From contig CALAQQ010000089.1 in the NCBI GenBank assembly GCA_937888485.1, positions 1-6,968 of the forward strand: a stretch of DNA of 6,968 nt, written 5' to 3'. Shown here in pieces: positions 1 to 6,343 of the stretch (position 1 is the first letter of the stretch; each line of letters begins with the position of its first letter). This stretch comes from an uncultured Clostridia bacterium (GTDB lineage: Bacteria; Bacillota; Clostridia; Oscillospirales; Acutalibacteraceae). Under the pieces are notes generated by a model. It was not told the origin of the DNA. It did no database searches and saw only the letters and a program-made list of their open reading frames with translations. Made by a program: the position numbers and the translations under genes.

Positions 1-1048
1 AGTGGAGAGGTACATGATAAAACATCATAACAAGGGCATATCCGCCGAGCCAACCGTATTTTGAAAAAGTGTCAAGCACAGCCGAGTGTCCTCCTCCGCT
101 TTCGCGCCAGAGTGAACCTATGATGGGGTATTTAAATATATCTTCAATACTGTTTAAATAAGCCTGTATTCTGAGTTGAATCGAATCACCGGTAACACCT
201 GTTTCATCGGTTGAGGTTGCTACAAGGTCGTTTACTTTTCTTGCAACTGCAGTACCGTCAAATGTTTCGAGTATCCATTCTCTGAAAGGTTCAATATACA
301 TGATTGCCGCCATTATCCCGATGAACATGAGAATTGTAAGGATAAATGCCGGAGCAATACTTTTGCCTCTGTAAAAACACAGTATTATCAAACCTACGGC
401 ACTTGCGAAAAGGGCGATTGAATAACCTGCAAGTTCAAGAAGCCTGACAAATGTATATGCCCATGCTACACCAACGGCAAAGAAGAGTTTGTTGCTCTTG
501 AAAGCCTTGTATGTCCATGCAACAATAAGCGGCGAGATGCAAACCTGCGGATATATCAGGCTATATCCACCAATACCTTGCCTGAGATATTCATATGTGG
601 TTTCATCGTCACGCACAAGAAGTCTTGCAACGGTGTGGTCTTCAACGAGAATGTCAACTGTTTTAAAATTCCAAATTGCAAGAAGAACAAGCACAATCGG
701 AACTATTCCGTAAAGTTCATCCCATTTATCGTCATAGAAATAGGTCATCATAAAGCAGATAACAAGCATAATCAAAGCAATCTGTTTTATCAGTGCAGAA
801 AAATCATATTTTTCGAAGTAGACGACAACCATAACCGCAATCAGGAAGAATATCGCACCTATTTGCTCTTTTCCGAGAGTTATGGGGTTTTCTCTTATAA
901 ACCATATTGCCACCCACACTACTGCACAGGCGAGAGCGATGATTCGGTAAATTGTATCAACCTGAAGGGGAGGGGAAACAGTCCATATTACAAGGTATAA
1001 CACGGCAATTTTCTGGATAAAACCTAACGATAGCACGTTTTTGAACAT
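1..1048 (-). CDS. Wzy/O-antigen-ligase-like polytopic membrane protein, partial (C-terminus beyond left edge)
   Basis: Reading leftward from an ATG at 1048-1046, the frame stays open for 349 codons to the window edge with no stop. It begins MFKNVLSLGF and is very hydrophobic, with likely membrane segments near residues 13-25, 34-50, 62-78, 88-104, 113-126, 165-180, 187-200, 208-225 and 232-250. A hydrophilic stretch of about 60 residues (251-310) is followed by YPIIGSLWRESGGGHS (308-322) and YGWLGGYALV (331-340). That arrangement, a long loop with a G-rich segment containing a His and then a Gly-rich helix start, is typical of Wzy polymerases and the O-antigen ligase family, which join lipid-linked glycan units at the outer face of the membrane. 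The start is fixed by a consensus AAGGAGG six bases upstream. The gene lies 28 bases after the preceding glycosyltransferase and is probably the last gene visible of the operon. Polymerase versus ligase cannot be decided without the missing end; such proteins are poorly conserved, so the family call is moderate. Confidence 0.8.
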   Translation of the reverse strand, partial: MFKNVLSLGFIQKIAVLYLVIWTVSPPLQVDTIYRIIALACAVVWVAIWFIRENPITLGKEQIGAIFFLIAVMVVVYFEKYDFSALIKQIALIMLVICFMMTYFYDDKWDELYGIVPIVLVLLAIWNFKTVDILVEDHTVARLLVRDDETTYEYLRQGIGGYSLIYPQVCISPLIVAWTYKAFKSNKLFFAVGVAWAYTFVRLLELAGYSIALFASAVGLIILCFYRGKSIAPAFILTILMFIGIMAAIMYIEPFREWILETFDGTAVARKVNDLVATSTDETGVTGDSIQLRIQAYLNSIEDIFKYPIIGSLWRESGGGHSAVLDTFSKYGWLGGYALVMMFYHVPLH

Positions 1049-1061
1049 AGTCTCCCTCCTT
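1049..1061 (-). promoter_or_regulatory. Consensus Shine-Dalgarno of the Wzy-like gene
   Basis: On the minus strand AAGGAGG (1061-1055) is followed by a 6-base spacer GAGACT and the ATG at 1048. It is the strongest ribosome binding site in the window and decides the start of the left-edge gene. It sits in the widest intergenic gap (28 bases), so this gene may be translated independently rather than by coupling to its upstream neighbour. Confidence 0.85.
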
Positions 1062-1076
1062 CATAGTTGTTTTGTT

Positions 1077-2189
1077 TTATTTCAGCCAGTCTTTTGTAGG
1101 CTGAATGAACGATTCATAGTGAAATGTTTTGTCGAGTGATTTTGATTGAATTTTATTTTCAATCTGATAAAGCATTGCATCGGATATGTTTTCGGTTGAC
1201 ATATTTTTCAGCAGACTGCCTTTGCCGCTTTTTCTGATATATTCGCCGACGTCGCTGACATCGGTTGTTATAATCGGTACACCGCAGGTGTAGCTTTCTG
1301 CGAATTTTGTCGGGAAACCTGCATTGTTGCGTTTATCGGAACGGCGGATGAATATATAGCAGTCGCATCCGAGAATAGATTTTATTGTTTCTTCGTGGGA
1401 CAACCTTCCCGTAAATGTGATTTTATTACGCACATTTTTGGGGATAAAGCACTCAGGATTAATATTATTGAATTCACTTTCGGTGATACCGATAATGCGA
1501 AGATGAGTGTTTTTTTTGTTTATATTGCAGAATGCCTCAACAATCTTATCAATACTTTCCTTTTTACCGTCGGGCAAGCCCGCAAAGCAGAATTCAAAAA
1601 TGCCGTCATGGTTATCGGGCTGTTGATGCCATATTTCATCATTTATATCAACAAGCGGGGGAAGAATGAGCAGATTTTTACTGCTTTTATACTTCTTCTC
1701 CATCATTGAGCTTATGGCAATTATACCGTCGGCAAACTTATGAGCGAAATTGCTGATAAGAATTTCGTCAAATGCCTTGAAAATCCTTTTCGGAAGAGAA
1801 CCGTCAGTATCTTTGGTCCATTCCGTGCAGTCGTAGCAGACTTCGATGTTTCTCTTTGCAAAAACTTTTTTTGCTTTCAGCAAAGTGAACATCGGTACGT
1901 TGTAAAGAATTATTTTTTTTACATCATCATAATTCTTCATAACAGTTTCGATATGTTCAACGCTCAGCATATGCTTCAGCCACTGTTTGGTTGATTTTTG
2001 GTGAGCATGCTCAAACATATTCTCGTGTCCGTCAACTGCTCTTAAACCGTCGAACGAGTCATCCGATGTACCGATAAAAACGGATTTATAGCCGAGCTTA
2101 TCGAAAATCTTACCGTTTGAAACTACTCTGTTTGCCGATGCACTTTTATCGGGCAGAGTGAATCCGCCGTAATAAATTATTGTATTCAT
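1077..2189 (-). CDS. GT-B fold glycosyltransferase (GT4-like), divergent
   Basis: This 370-residue protein has the size and two-half layout of a GT-B glycosyltransferase, a cytoplasmic enzyme that adds a sugar from a nucleotide donor to the lipid-linked glycan. The N-terminal half carries an acceptor-domain start (IYYGGFTLPDKSASANR, 5-21) and YDCTEWTK (119-126). The C-terminal donor domain begins near residue 197 and has PPLVD (177-181) at the linker, FTGR (259-262), and FPTKFAESYTCGVPII (292-307), which corresponds to the nucleotide-sugar binding segment. Glu298 matches the second Glu of the GT4 EX7E motif, but the first position is Ala290. The start overlaps the epimerase stop as ATGA and its Shine-Dalgarno is weak (AGAGAGAA), suggesting translational coupling. 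Neither sugar donor nor acceptor can be read from the sequence. Three A7-A8 tracts lie in the coding strand. The glycosyltransferase call is firm; the exact family is less so. Confidence 0.88.
   Translation of the reverse strand: MNTIIYYGGFTLPDKSASANRVVSNGKIFDKLGYKSVFIGTSDDSFDGLRAVDGHENMFEHAHQKSTKQWLKHMLSVEHIETVMKNYDDVKKIILYNVPMFTLLKAKKVFAKRNIEVCYDCTEWTKDTDGSLPKRIFKAFDEILISNFAHKFADGIIAISSMMEKKYKSSKNLLILPPLVDINDEIWHQQPDNHDGIFEFCFAGLPDGKKESIDKIVEAFCNINKKNTHLRIIGITESEFNNINPECFIPKNVRNKITFTGRLSHEETIKSILGCDCYIFIRRSDKRNNAGFPTKFAESYTCGVPIITTDVSDVGEYIRKSGKGSLLKNMSTENISDAMLYQIENKIQSKSLDKTFHYESFIQPTKDWLK
2186..2189 (-). promoter_or_regulatory. ATGA stop/start overlap (translational coupling)
   Basis: The epimerase ends in TGA (2188-2186) and the next glycosyltransferase starts with ATG (2189-2187), sharing four bases as ATGA. 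The region upstream has only a poor AGAGAGAA ribosome binding site three bases from the ATG. Termination-reinitiation is therefore the likely way the second gene is translated. Confidence 0.85.
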
Positions 2190-3160
2190 AAATTCTCTCT
2201 ATACCATTCGATTGCGGCTTCAATTCCTCTTTCAAAGCTCCATTCGGGCTCATAGCCGAGAAGCTCTTTTGCTTTTGAAATATCGGCGTTGCTGTGCTTG
2301 ATGTCGCCTGCACGGTCGGGTCCGAAATTCGGCTCAATATCAACGTTCAGAGCTTTGGTTAAACCGTAATAAATATCAATAAGATATTCTCTGCCGCCGT
2401 AAGCAATGTTGAATGCTTCGCCTGCGGCTTCGTGAGGAGCAAGGCAAGCCTTGAGATTTGCCTCAATAACGTTTTCAATATATGTGAAGTCACGGCTCTG
2501 TTTACCGTCACCGTTGATGGTGGGAGTTTCGCCGTTTATAAGCATTTTTATGAATTTGGGAATAACTGCGGCATACGCGCCGTCAGGAGTCTGTCTTCTG
2601 CCGAAAACGTTGAAATAACGCATTCCGTAGGTGTCAAGACCGTAGTGCTTTGTGTACTGCTTTGCCCATTCTTCATCGCACATCTTTGTGAGTGCATAGG
2701 GGGAGAGAAGATTGCCTTCTCTGCCTTCTTTCTTGGGGAGATTGGGTTCATCGCCGTAAACAGATGACGATGATGCGTAAACAAACTTTTTAACGCCGTT
2801 CTGTCTTGCGGCCTCAAGCATATTCAAAGTGCCGCTTATATTGTTTGCACAGTAGAAAAGAGGCATTTCGATGCTTCTGGGAACACTTCCCCAAGCTGCC
2901 TGATTGAGAACGAAGTCAACACCCTCGCATGCCTTCATGCATACGTCAAGGTCTTTGATATCACCTTTTATGAATTCATAATTCGGGTTTGAGAGGAATA
3001 TATCAACATTCTTCTGTGAGCCTGTTGATAAATCGTCAAGGCAACGTACTCTGTAACCCATTTCAAGAATGGCTTCACAAAGGTTTGAGCCGATGAAACC
3101 CGCGCCGCCGGTGACAAGGAATAACGTGTTTTCGGGGAAAATAAGATGTCTGTAACCCAT
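2186..3160 (-). CDS. NAD-dependent UDP-N-acetylhexosamine(-uronate) 4-epimerase, TviC/WbpP type
   Basis: A complete 324-residue extended short-chain dehydrogenase/reductase. The Rossmann NAD-binding loop is VTGGAGFIGSN (16-26, Gly18, Gly21, Gly24). The catalytic set is SSSS (130-133) with the YxxxK pair Tyr155/Lys159 in SPYALTK. NQAAWGSVPRSI (86-97) and RAGDIKHSNADISKAKELLGY (283-303) are hallmark blocks of the WbpP/TviC branch, which epimerises C4 of UDP-GlcNAc or UDP-GlcNAcA, rather than of plain GalE. Most relatives have Leu where this protein has Trp90. It would act in the cytoplasm on the product or substrate of the dehydrogenase encoded immediately upstream. The start is supported by GGAGG (3173-3169) eight bases upstream; that site lies inside the last codons of the dehydrogenase, whose stop is only two bases away, so the two enzymes are probably co-translated. 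Whether it prefers the acidic or neutral sugar cannot be told from sequence alone. Confidence 0.96.
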   Translation of the reverse strand: MGYRHLIFPENTLFLVTGGAGFIGSNLCEAILEMGYRVRCLDDLSTGSQKNVDIFLSNPNYEFIKGDIKDLDVCMKACEGVDFVLNQAAWGSVPRSIEMPLFYCANNISGTLNMLEAARQNGVKKFVYASSSSVYGDEPNLPKKEGREGNLLSPYALTKMCDEEWAKQYTKHYGLDTYGMRYFNVFGRRQTPDGAYAAVIPKFIKMLINGETPTINGDGKQSRDFTYIENVIEANLKACLAPHEAAGEAFNIAYGGREYLIDIYYGLTKALNVDIEPNFGPDRAGDIKHSNADISKAKELLGYEPEWSFERGIEAAIEWYRENL

Positions 3161-3173
3161 TATTAAAGCCTCC
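3161..3173 (-). promoter_or_regulatory. Shine-Dalgarno of the epimerase inside the dehydrogenase 3' end
   Basis: GGAGG at 3173-3169 is part of the final Trp-Arg codons of the dehydrogenase (TGG AGG CTT TAA) and stands eight bases before the epimerase ATG at 3160. The stop codon lies between the ribosome binding site and the start, the arrangement expected for coupled translation. Confidence 0.8.
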
Positions 3174-4488
3174 AGTACTGATAGCCCGCTTCTGTGTAGG
3201 TCTTTCTGTCAAGCACGCCCTTAACATCAACAAGAACCTTGCCTGAATTATCGCCGTTTGCAAAGAATGAATCAATATCGTTCATTTCAAAGCTCATAAA
3301 TTCCGTATGACCTACTGCAATAATAATTGCATCCATATCCTTGATAGTGTTAATATCAACGAATTCGATTCCATAATGCTGCTTGCCTTCTTCTGCATCT
3401 GCAACGGGATCTGCTACAATTGGAGTGATACCGTATTCATCGAGCTCGTTCATTATATCAATAACTCGTGTGTTTCTTGTGTCGGGGCAGTTTTCCTTGA
3501 ATGTGAATCCAAGGATTGCAACCTTTGCATCCTTGACATTCTTCCCTGCGGCAATGAGCTTTTTAACTACGTTTTCCGCAACATATTTGCCCATATCGTC
3601 ATTGATTCTTCTGCCCGCAAGGATAACCTGGCTGTGATAGCCGAGTTGTTCTGCTTTGTATGTAAGATAGTAGGGGTCAACACCTATGCAATGTCCGCCG
3701 ACAAGACCGGGGAAGAATTTAAGGAAGTTCCACTTTGTTCCGGCAGCTTCAAGAACCGCTTTGGTATCAATACCCATTTTGTTAAAGATAATTGAAAGCT
3801 CGTTCATGAATGCAATGTTGATATCGCGCTGGCTGTTTTCGATAACCTTTGCGGCTTCGGCAACCTTAATGCTTTCTGCACGGTGAACACCCGCTTCAAC
3901 AACAAGCTCATAGACTTTTGCAACTGTATCAAGAGTTTCGTCATCCATACCCGAAACAATTTTAACGATGGTTTCAAGCCTGTGAACTTTATCACCGGGA
4001 TTTATTCTTTCGGGGGAATAGCCGATTTTGAAGTCCACACCGCATTTGAGACCTGATTCTTTTTCAAGAATGGGAACGCATATTTCCTCTGTTACTCCGG
4101 GATAAACAGTTGATTCGAAAACTACGATTGAACCCTTTGTCAGGTTTCTTCCAAGAATACGGCTTGCACCCTCAACGGGAGTAAGGTCGGGGGTGTGATC
4201 GTCGTTAACAGGGGTGGGCACGGCAACGATGTGGAACTTTGCTTTGCGGAGCATCGTTTCGTCGGAAGTAAATTCAACGGTTGTGTTCTTTATTGCTTCG
4301 TCACCGACCTCAAGGGTGGGATCGATGCCGCTTTTATAGAGTTCGATTTTCTTTGCATTAAGGTCATAACCGATAACATCGACTTTTTTTGCGAATGCAA
4401 CCGCAATGGGCATACCGACATAGCCGAGACCTACGAGAGAGATTTTTTCTTCTTTTGCAACTATTTTTTCATAAAGATTTTTAAACAT
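3163..4488 (-). CDS. UDP-N-acetylhexosamine 6-dehydrogenase (nucleotide sugar dehydrogenase, TviB/WbpO type)
   Basis: A complete 441-residue member of the UDP-glucose/GDP-mannose dehydrogenase family, which oxidises C6 of a UDP-HexNAc twice with 2 NAD+ to give the uronic acid. The N-terminal Rossmann domain shows GLGYVG (20-25). The active-site parts are all present: STVYPGVTE (126-134), SPERINPG (158-165), EAAKVIENSQRD (211-222, Lys214 and Asn218) and the catalytic Cys267 in GGHCIGVDPYY. The C-terminal UDP-binding domain has GFTFKENCPDTRNT (327-340). The KWNFLKFFPGLVGGHC block and the companion epimerase point to the TviB/WbpO branch (UDP-GlcNAc or UDP-GalNAc), not UDP-glucose dehydrogenase. 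An in-frame TTG at 4509 would add seven residues and overlap the preceding gene. The ATG at 4488 is preferred because AAGGAA lies seven bases upstream and MFKNLYEKI matches family starts. No key residue is missing. Confidence 0.97.
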   Translation of the reverse strand: MFKNLYEKIVAKEEKISLVGLGYVGMPIAVAFAKKVDVIGYDLNAKKIELYKSGIDPTLEVGDEAIKNTTVEFTSDETMLRKAKFHIVAVPTPVNDDHTPDLTPVEGASRILGRNLTKGSIVVFESTVYPGVTEEICVPILEKESGLKCGVDFKIGYSPERINPGDKVHRLETIVKIVSGMDDETLDTVAKVYELVVEAGVHRAESIKVAEAAKVIENSQRDINIAFMNELSIIFNKMGIDTKAVLEAAGTKWNFLKFFPGLVGGHCIGVDPYYLTYKAEQLGYHSQVILAGRRINDDMGKYVAENVVKKLIAAGKNVKDAKVAILGFTFKENCPDTRNTRVIDIMNELDEYGITPIVADPVADAEEGKQHYGIEFVDINTIKDMDAIIIAVGHTEFMSFEMNDIDSFFANGDNSGKVLVDVKGVLDRKTYTEAGYQYWRL

Positions 4489-4502
4489 AGTATTATTCCT
4501 TA
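4489..4502 (-). promoter_or_regulatory. Shine-Dalgarno overlapping the upstream stop; decides the dehydrogenase start
   Basis: The minus strand reads TAAGGAATAATACT before the ATG at 4488. The stop TAA of the glycosyltransferase (4502-4500) shares its last two bases with AAGGAA (4501-4496), leaving a 7-base spacer. This supports the ATG at 4488 over the upstream in-frame TTG at 4509 and suggests coupled translation. Confidence 0.75.
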
Positions 4503-5633
4503 TCTGCAAAGACTGTTTATTTTTTCGAGATATGCCTTGATAACGATATCTCTTGAGAAATTTGATTTTATATATTCTCTGCCCTTTTCGCCCATAGTTT
4601 TTCTTTCTTCATTGGGCATGGCAAGGAATTTTTTGATTTGTTCGCAGAGAGCATCAACGTCTCCGCCGTGATAGATAAATCCCGTTTCGCCGTCAATGAA
4701 TGTTTCCTGACATCCGGGATTATCTGTTGAAATAATGGGTCTGCCGCTTGATGCGCTTTCTAAAAGCACGTTGCTCATTCCTTCACCGTAGGTTGAGGGA
4801 TGAATTGTTGCGTGAGAAGCGGCAACAAAGGGTTTTATATCTTTCAGACTGCCTCTGTATTTGATAATGTCTTTTTCTTCAAGCTCTGCGAGTATATCCT
4901 TGTAATGCATTTCTGTCGGTTCGATAAATCCGAGCATATTGAACTCGGTGTTCGGATATTCCGCTTTGATTTTTTTGGCGGCTTCCATATAGTCGTCAAC
5001 ACCCTTGTCGTGCAGGATTCTGCCGATGTAGTTGAAAACGACCTTTTCTCCTTCTTTTCCGTTTCCTCCGTCGGGATAAGGCTGAAGGGGATATCTGTCT
5101 GTATTTACACCTGAACCGGGGATGAGCTTATGCTCGCCCTTGACCATACCTGTTTCTTCAGCAAGCTTCATATTGGTTGAATTCTGAAACATAACGCAAG
5201 CCGAGCGTCTGAATGCGAATTTAAAAAGCGACATTATCAGTTTTTGCTTCAGACCGCTTTCGTTAAGCACGCTTCCGAATCCGGTGACATTGCTGATAAC
5301 GGGAATTCCGAGCAGAAATGCGGCAAGTCCCGCATAGACGTTGGGTTTTGCTGTGTATGTCAGCACAACTGAGGGTTTATTCTTTATAAAAAGCATGAAA
5401 TAATGAATAAAAAGCTTTAAATCCGCAACAATGTTAGTTCCTCGTCTGTCGATAACAGGGTCATCATAGCGGTATTCAATATGTTTCATCAGATCGAATT
5501 TTTCACCGTTGGGGCATGAAATGAGCATTTCGTAGCCCGCATTGATTATTTCTTCGATAAGCTCTTTTCGGAAGCAATAAATATCATCATCATCGTTTGT
5601 GAGAAGTGCGATAAGGTGTTTCTTATTCTTCAT
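4500..5633 (-). CDS. GT4 glycosyltransferase, PglA-like (second sugar of the lipid-linked unit)
   Basis: A complete 377-residue GT-B enzyme of family GT4. The N-terminal acceptor domain has the signature LTYTAKPNVYAGLAA (91-105), then NVTGFGSVLNE (115-125), which is strongly reminiscent of PglA-type N-acetylgalactosaminyl/hexosaminyl transferases that add to an undecaprenyl-diphospho-sugar. The donor domain has IPGSGVNTDRY (171-181), GRILHDKG (204-211, Arg205 and Lys210 for diphosphate binding) and the full EX7E motif (Glu284 and Glu292 in EGMSNVLLE), followed by SGRPIISTDNPGCQE. It is a cytoplasmic, membrane-associated retaining enzyme by family. Its start has GAGG (5645-5642) with an 8-base spacer, 15 bases after the sugar-transferase stop. 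Sitting directly behind the initiating PglC-like enzyme, it is the natural candidate for adding sugar two. The donor sugar is not determined by sequence; GalNAc, GlcNAc or a uronic derivative are all possible. Confidence 0.94.
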   Translation of the reverse strand: MKNKKHLIALLTNDDDDIYCFRKELIEEIINAGYEMLISCPNGEKFDLMKHIEYRYDDPVIDRRGTNIVADLKLFIHYFMLFIKNKPSVVLTYTAKPNVYAGLAAFLLGIPVISNVTGFGSVLNESGLKQKLIMSLFKFAFRRSACVMFQNSTNMKLAEETGMVKGEHKLIPGSGVNTDRYPLQPYPDGGNGKEGEKVVFNYIGRILHDKGVDDYMEAAKKIKAEYPNTEFNMLGFIEPTEMHYKDILAELEEKDIIKYRGSLKDIKPFVAASHATIHPSTYGEGMSNVLLESASSGRPIISTDNPGCQETFIDGETGFIYHGGDVDALCEQIKKFLAMPNEERKTMGEKGREYIKSNFSRDIVIKAYLEKINSLCR

Positions 5634-5648
5634 TTTTGTTTCCTCTTA

Positions 5649-6329
5649 TTAAAAAATCGCAAGAACGGTAAGAAGCATGACTTTTATATCGTCAATGAAG
5701 CTGAAACTCTTGATTGCGGCAAGATTATATTTCATCTTGTCGGGGAGTACAACTTCAAGATAAGTTTTTTCAACATCCTTTGCGGCATCGAGAAGCTCGT
5801 TTTCGTCTTTATAGTAAACGCTTGCTTCGGAGGTAATGCCTGCGGGGAGAAGGAGAGTTGCCATCATTTCGGGAGTGTATTTTGCAACATATTTCGGAAC
5901 TTCGGGACGAGTGCCGACAAAGGTCATTGTGCCTCTGAACACATCAATAAGCTGACTGAGTTCATCAAGTTTGTATTTTCTGATGAATTTACCTGTTCTT
6001 GTGATTCTCGAATCACCGCCGACTGTTAAAAGCGAGCCTTTGTCGGCGTCGGTTACCATTGAACGGAATTTGAATATTTTAAATTCTTTGCCGTACTGCG
6101 TAACTCTTGTCTGACGGTAGAAAACAGGGCCTTTTGAGTCAAGTTTGATTGCGATTGCGATGGCAAGGAATAAAGGCGAAAGAAAAAGGAGCATAAGAAA
6201 TGAAACCGTTATATCAAACAGTCTTTTAAGAACAAGGCTCAGTTTTCTTTTTTGCAGAATATCGTAGTATTCTTTAACTTCGGGTATCTGCATTTCAGAG
6301 GGAAGTTCATTCCATTTCCGCAATACCAT
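5649..6329 (-). CDS. Initiating sugar transferase (monotopic phosphoglycosyl transferase, PglC/WcaJ-type domain)
   Basis: A complete 226-residue bacterial sugar transferase. It would move a sugar-1-phosphate from a UDP-sugar to undecaprenyl phosphate at the inner face of the membrane, starting the repeat unit. An N-terminal tail of about 33 residues precedes a single hydrophobic segment (about 37-62) with a Ser51-Pro52 break, as in the re-entrant helix of PglC. The catalytic core follows: FKIFKFRSM (83-91), the Asp122-Glu123 dyad in LDELSQL, and FVGTRPEVPKY (137-147). The usual RPGITG block reads LPAGITSEASVYY here (161-173). It is short like PglC and lacks the extra N-terminal membrane domain of WcaJ/WbaP. 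The start has GAGGAA (6342-6337) with a 7-base spacer, and this site overlaps the aminotransferase stop. Neighbouring amino-sugar genes suggest an N-acetylated amino-deoxy sugar as first residue, but that is inference. Confidence 0.95.
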   Translation of the reverse strand: MVLRKWNELPSEMQIPEVKEYYDILQKRKLSLVLKRLFDITVSFLMLLFLSPLFLAIAIAIKLDSKGPVFYRQTRVTQYGKEFKIFKFRSMVTDADKGSLLTVGGDSRITRTGKFIRKYKLDELSQLIDVFRGTMTFVGTRPEVPKYVAKYTPEMMATLLLPAGITSEASVYYKDENELLDAAKDVEKTYLEVVLPDKMKYNLAAIKSFSFIDDIKVMLLTVLAIF

Positions 6330-6343
6330 AAATAAATTCCTCA
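6330..6343 (-). promoter_or_regulatory. Shine-Dalgarno of the sugar transferase fused to the upstream stop
   Basis: The minus strand reads TGAGGAATTTATTT before the ATG at 6329. The TGA stop of the aminotransferase (6343-6341) runs directly into GAGGAA (6342-6337), giving a 7-base spacer. The same stop-in-Shine-Dalgarno design recurs at the next junctions of the operon. Confidence 0.75.

Noticed and set aside
578..1000. Plus-strand open frame of 140 codons
   Set aside because: It lies wholly antisense to the membrane-protein gene, has no convincing ribosome binding site, and its protein has no recognisable domain. The minus-strand frame is far longer and coherent.
1049..1076. Possible terminator or promoter in the widest intergenic gap
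   Set aside because: Only 28 bases, with no stem-loop plus T-run and no room for a -35/-10 pair; it holds the Shine-Dalgarno of the next gene.
3307..3795. Plus-strand open frame of 162 codons
   Set aside because: It is antisense to the well-conserved dehydrogenase, Cys-rich with no domain, and is explained as a shadow of that gene's codon use.
4489..4509. TTG start at 4509 for the dehydrogenase
   Set aside because: It would add MQIRNNT, overlap the preceding gene and lack a good ribosome binding site. The ATG at 4488 has AAGGAA at proper spacing and matches family N-termini.
4195..4671. Plus-strand open frame of 158 codons across the junction of the dehydrogenase and the GT4 gene
   Set aside because: It is antisense to two clear genes, with low-complexity Phe-rich translation and no supporting ribosome binding site or family resemblance.
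5616..6029. Plus-strand open frame of 137 codons
   Set aside because: It is antisense to the sugar transferase and shows no recognisable domain; a shadow frame.
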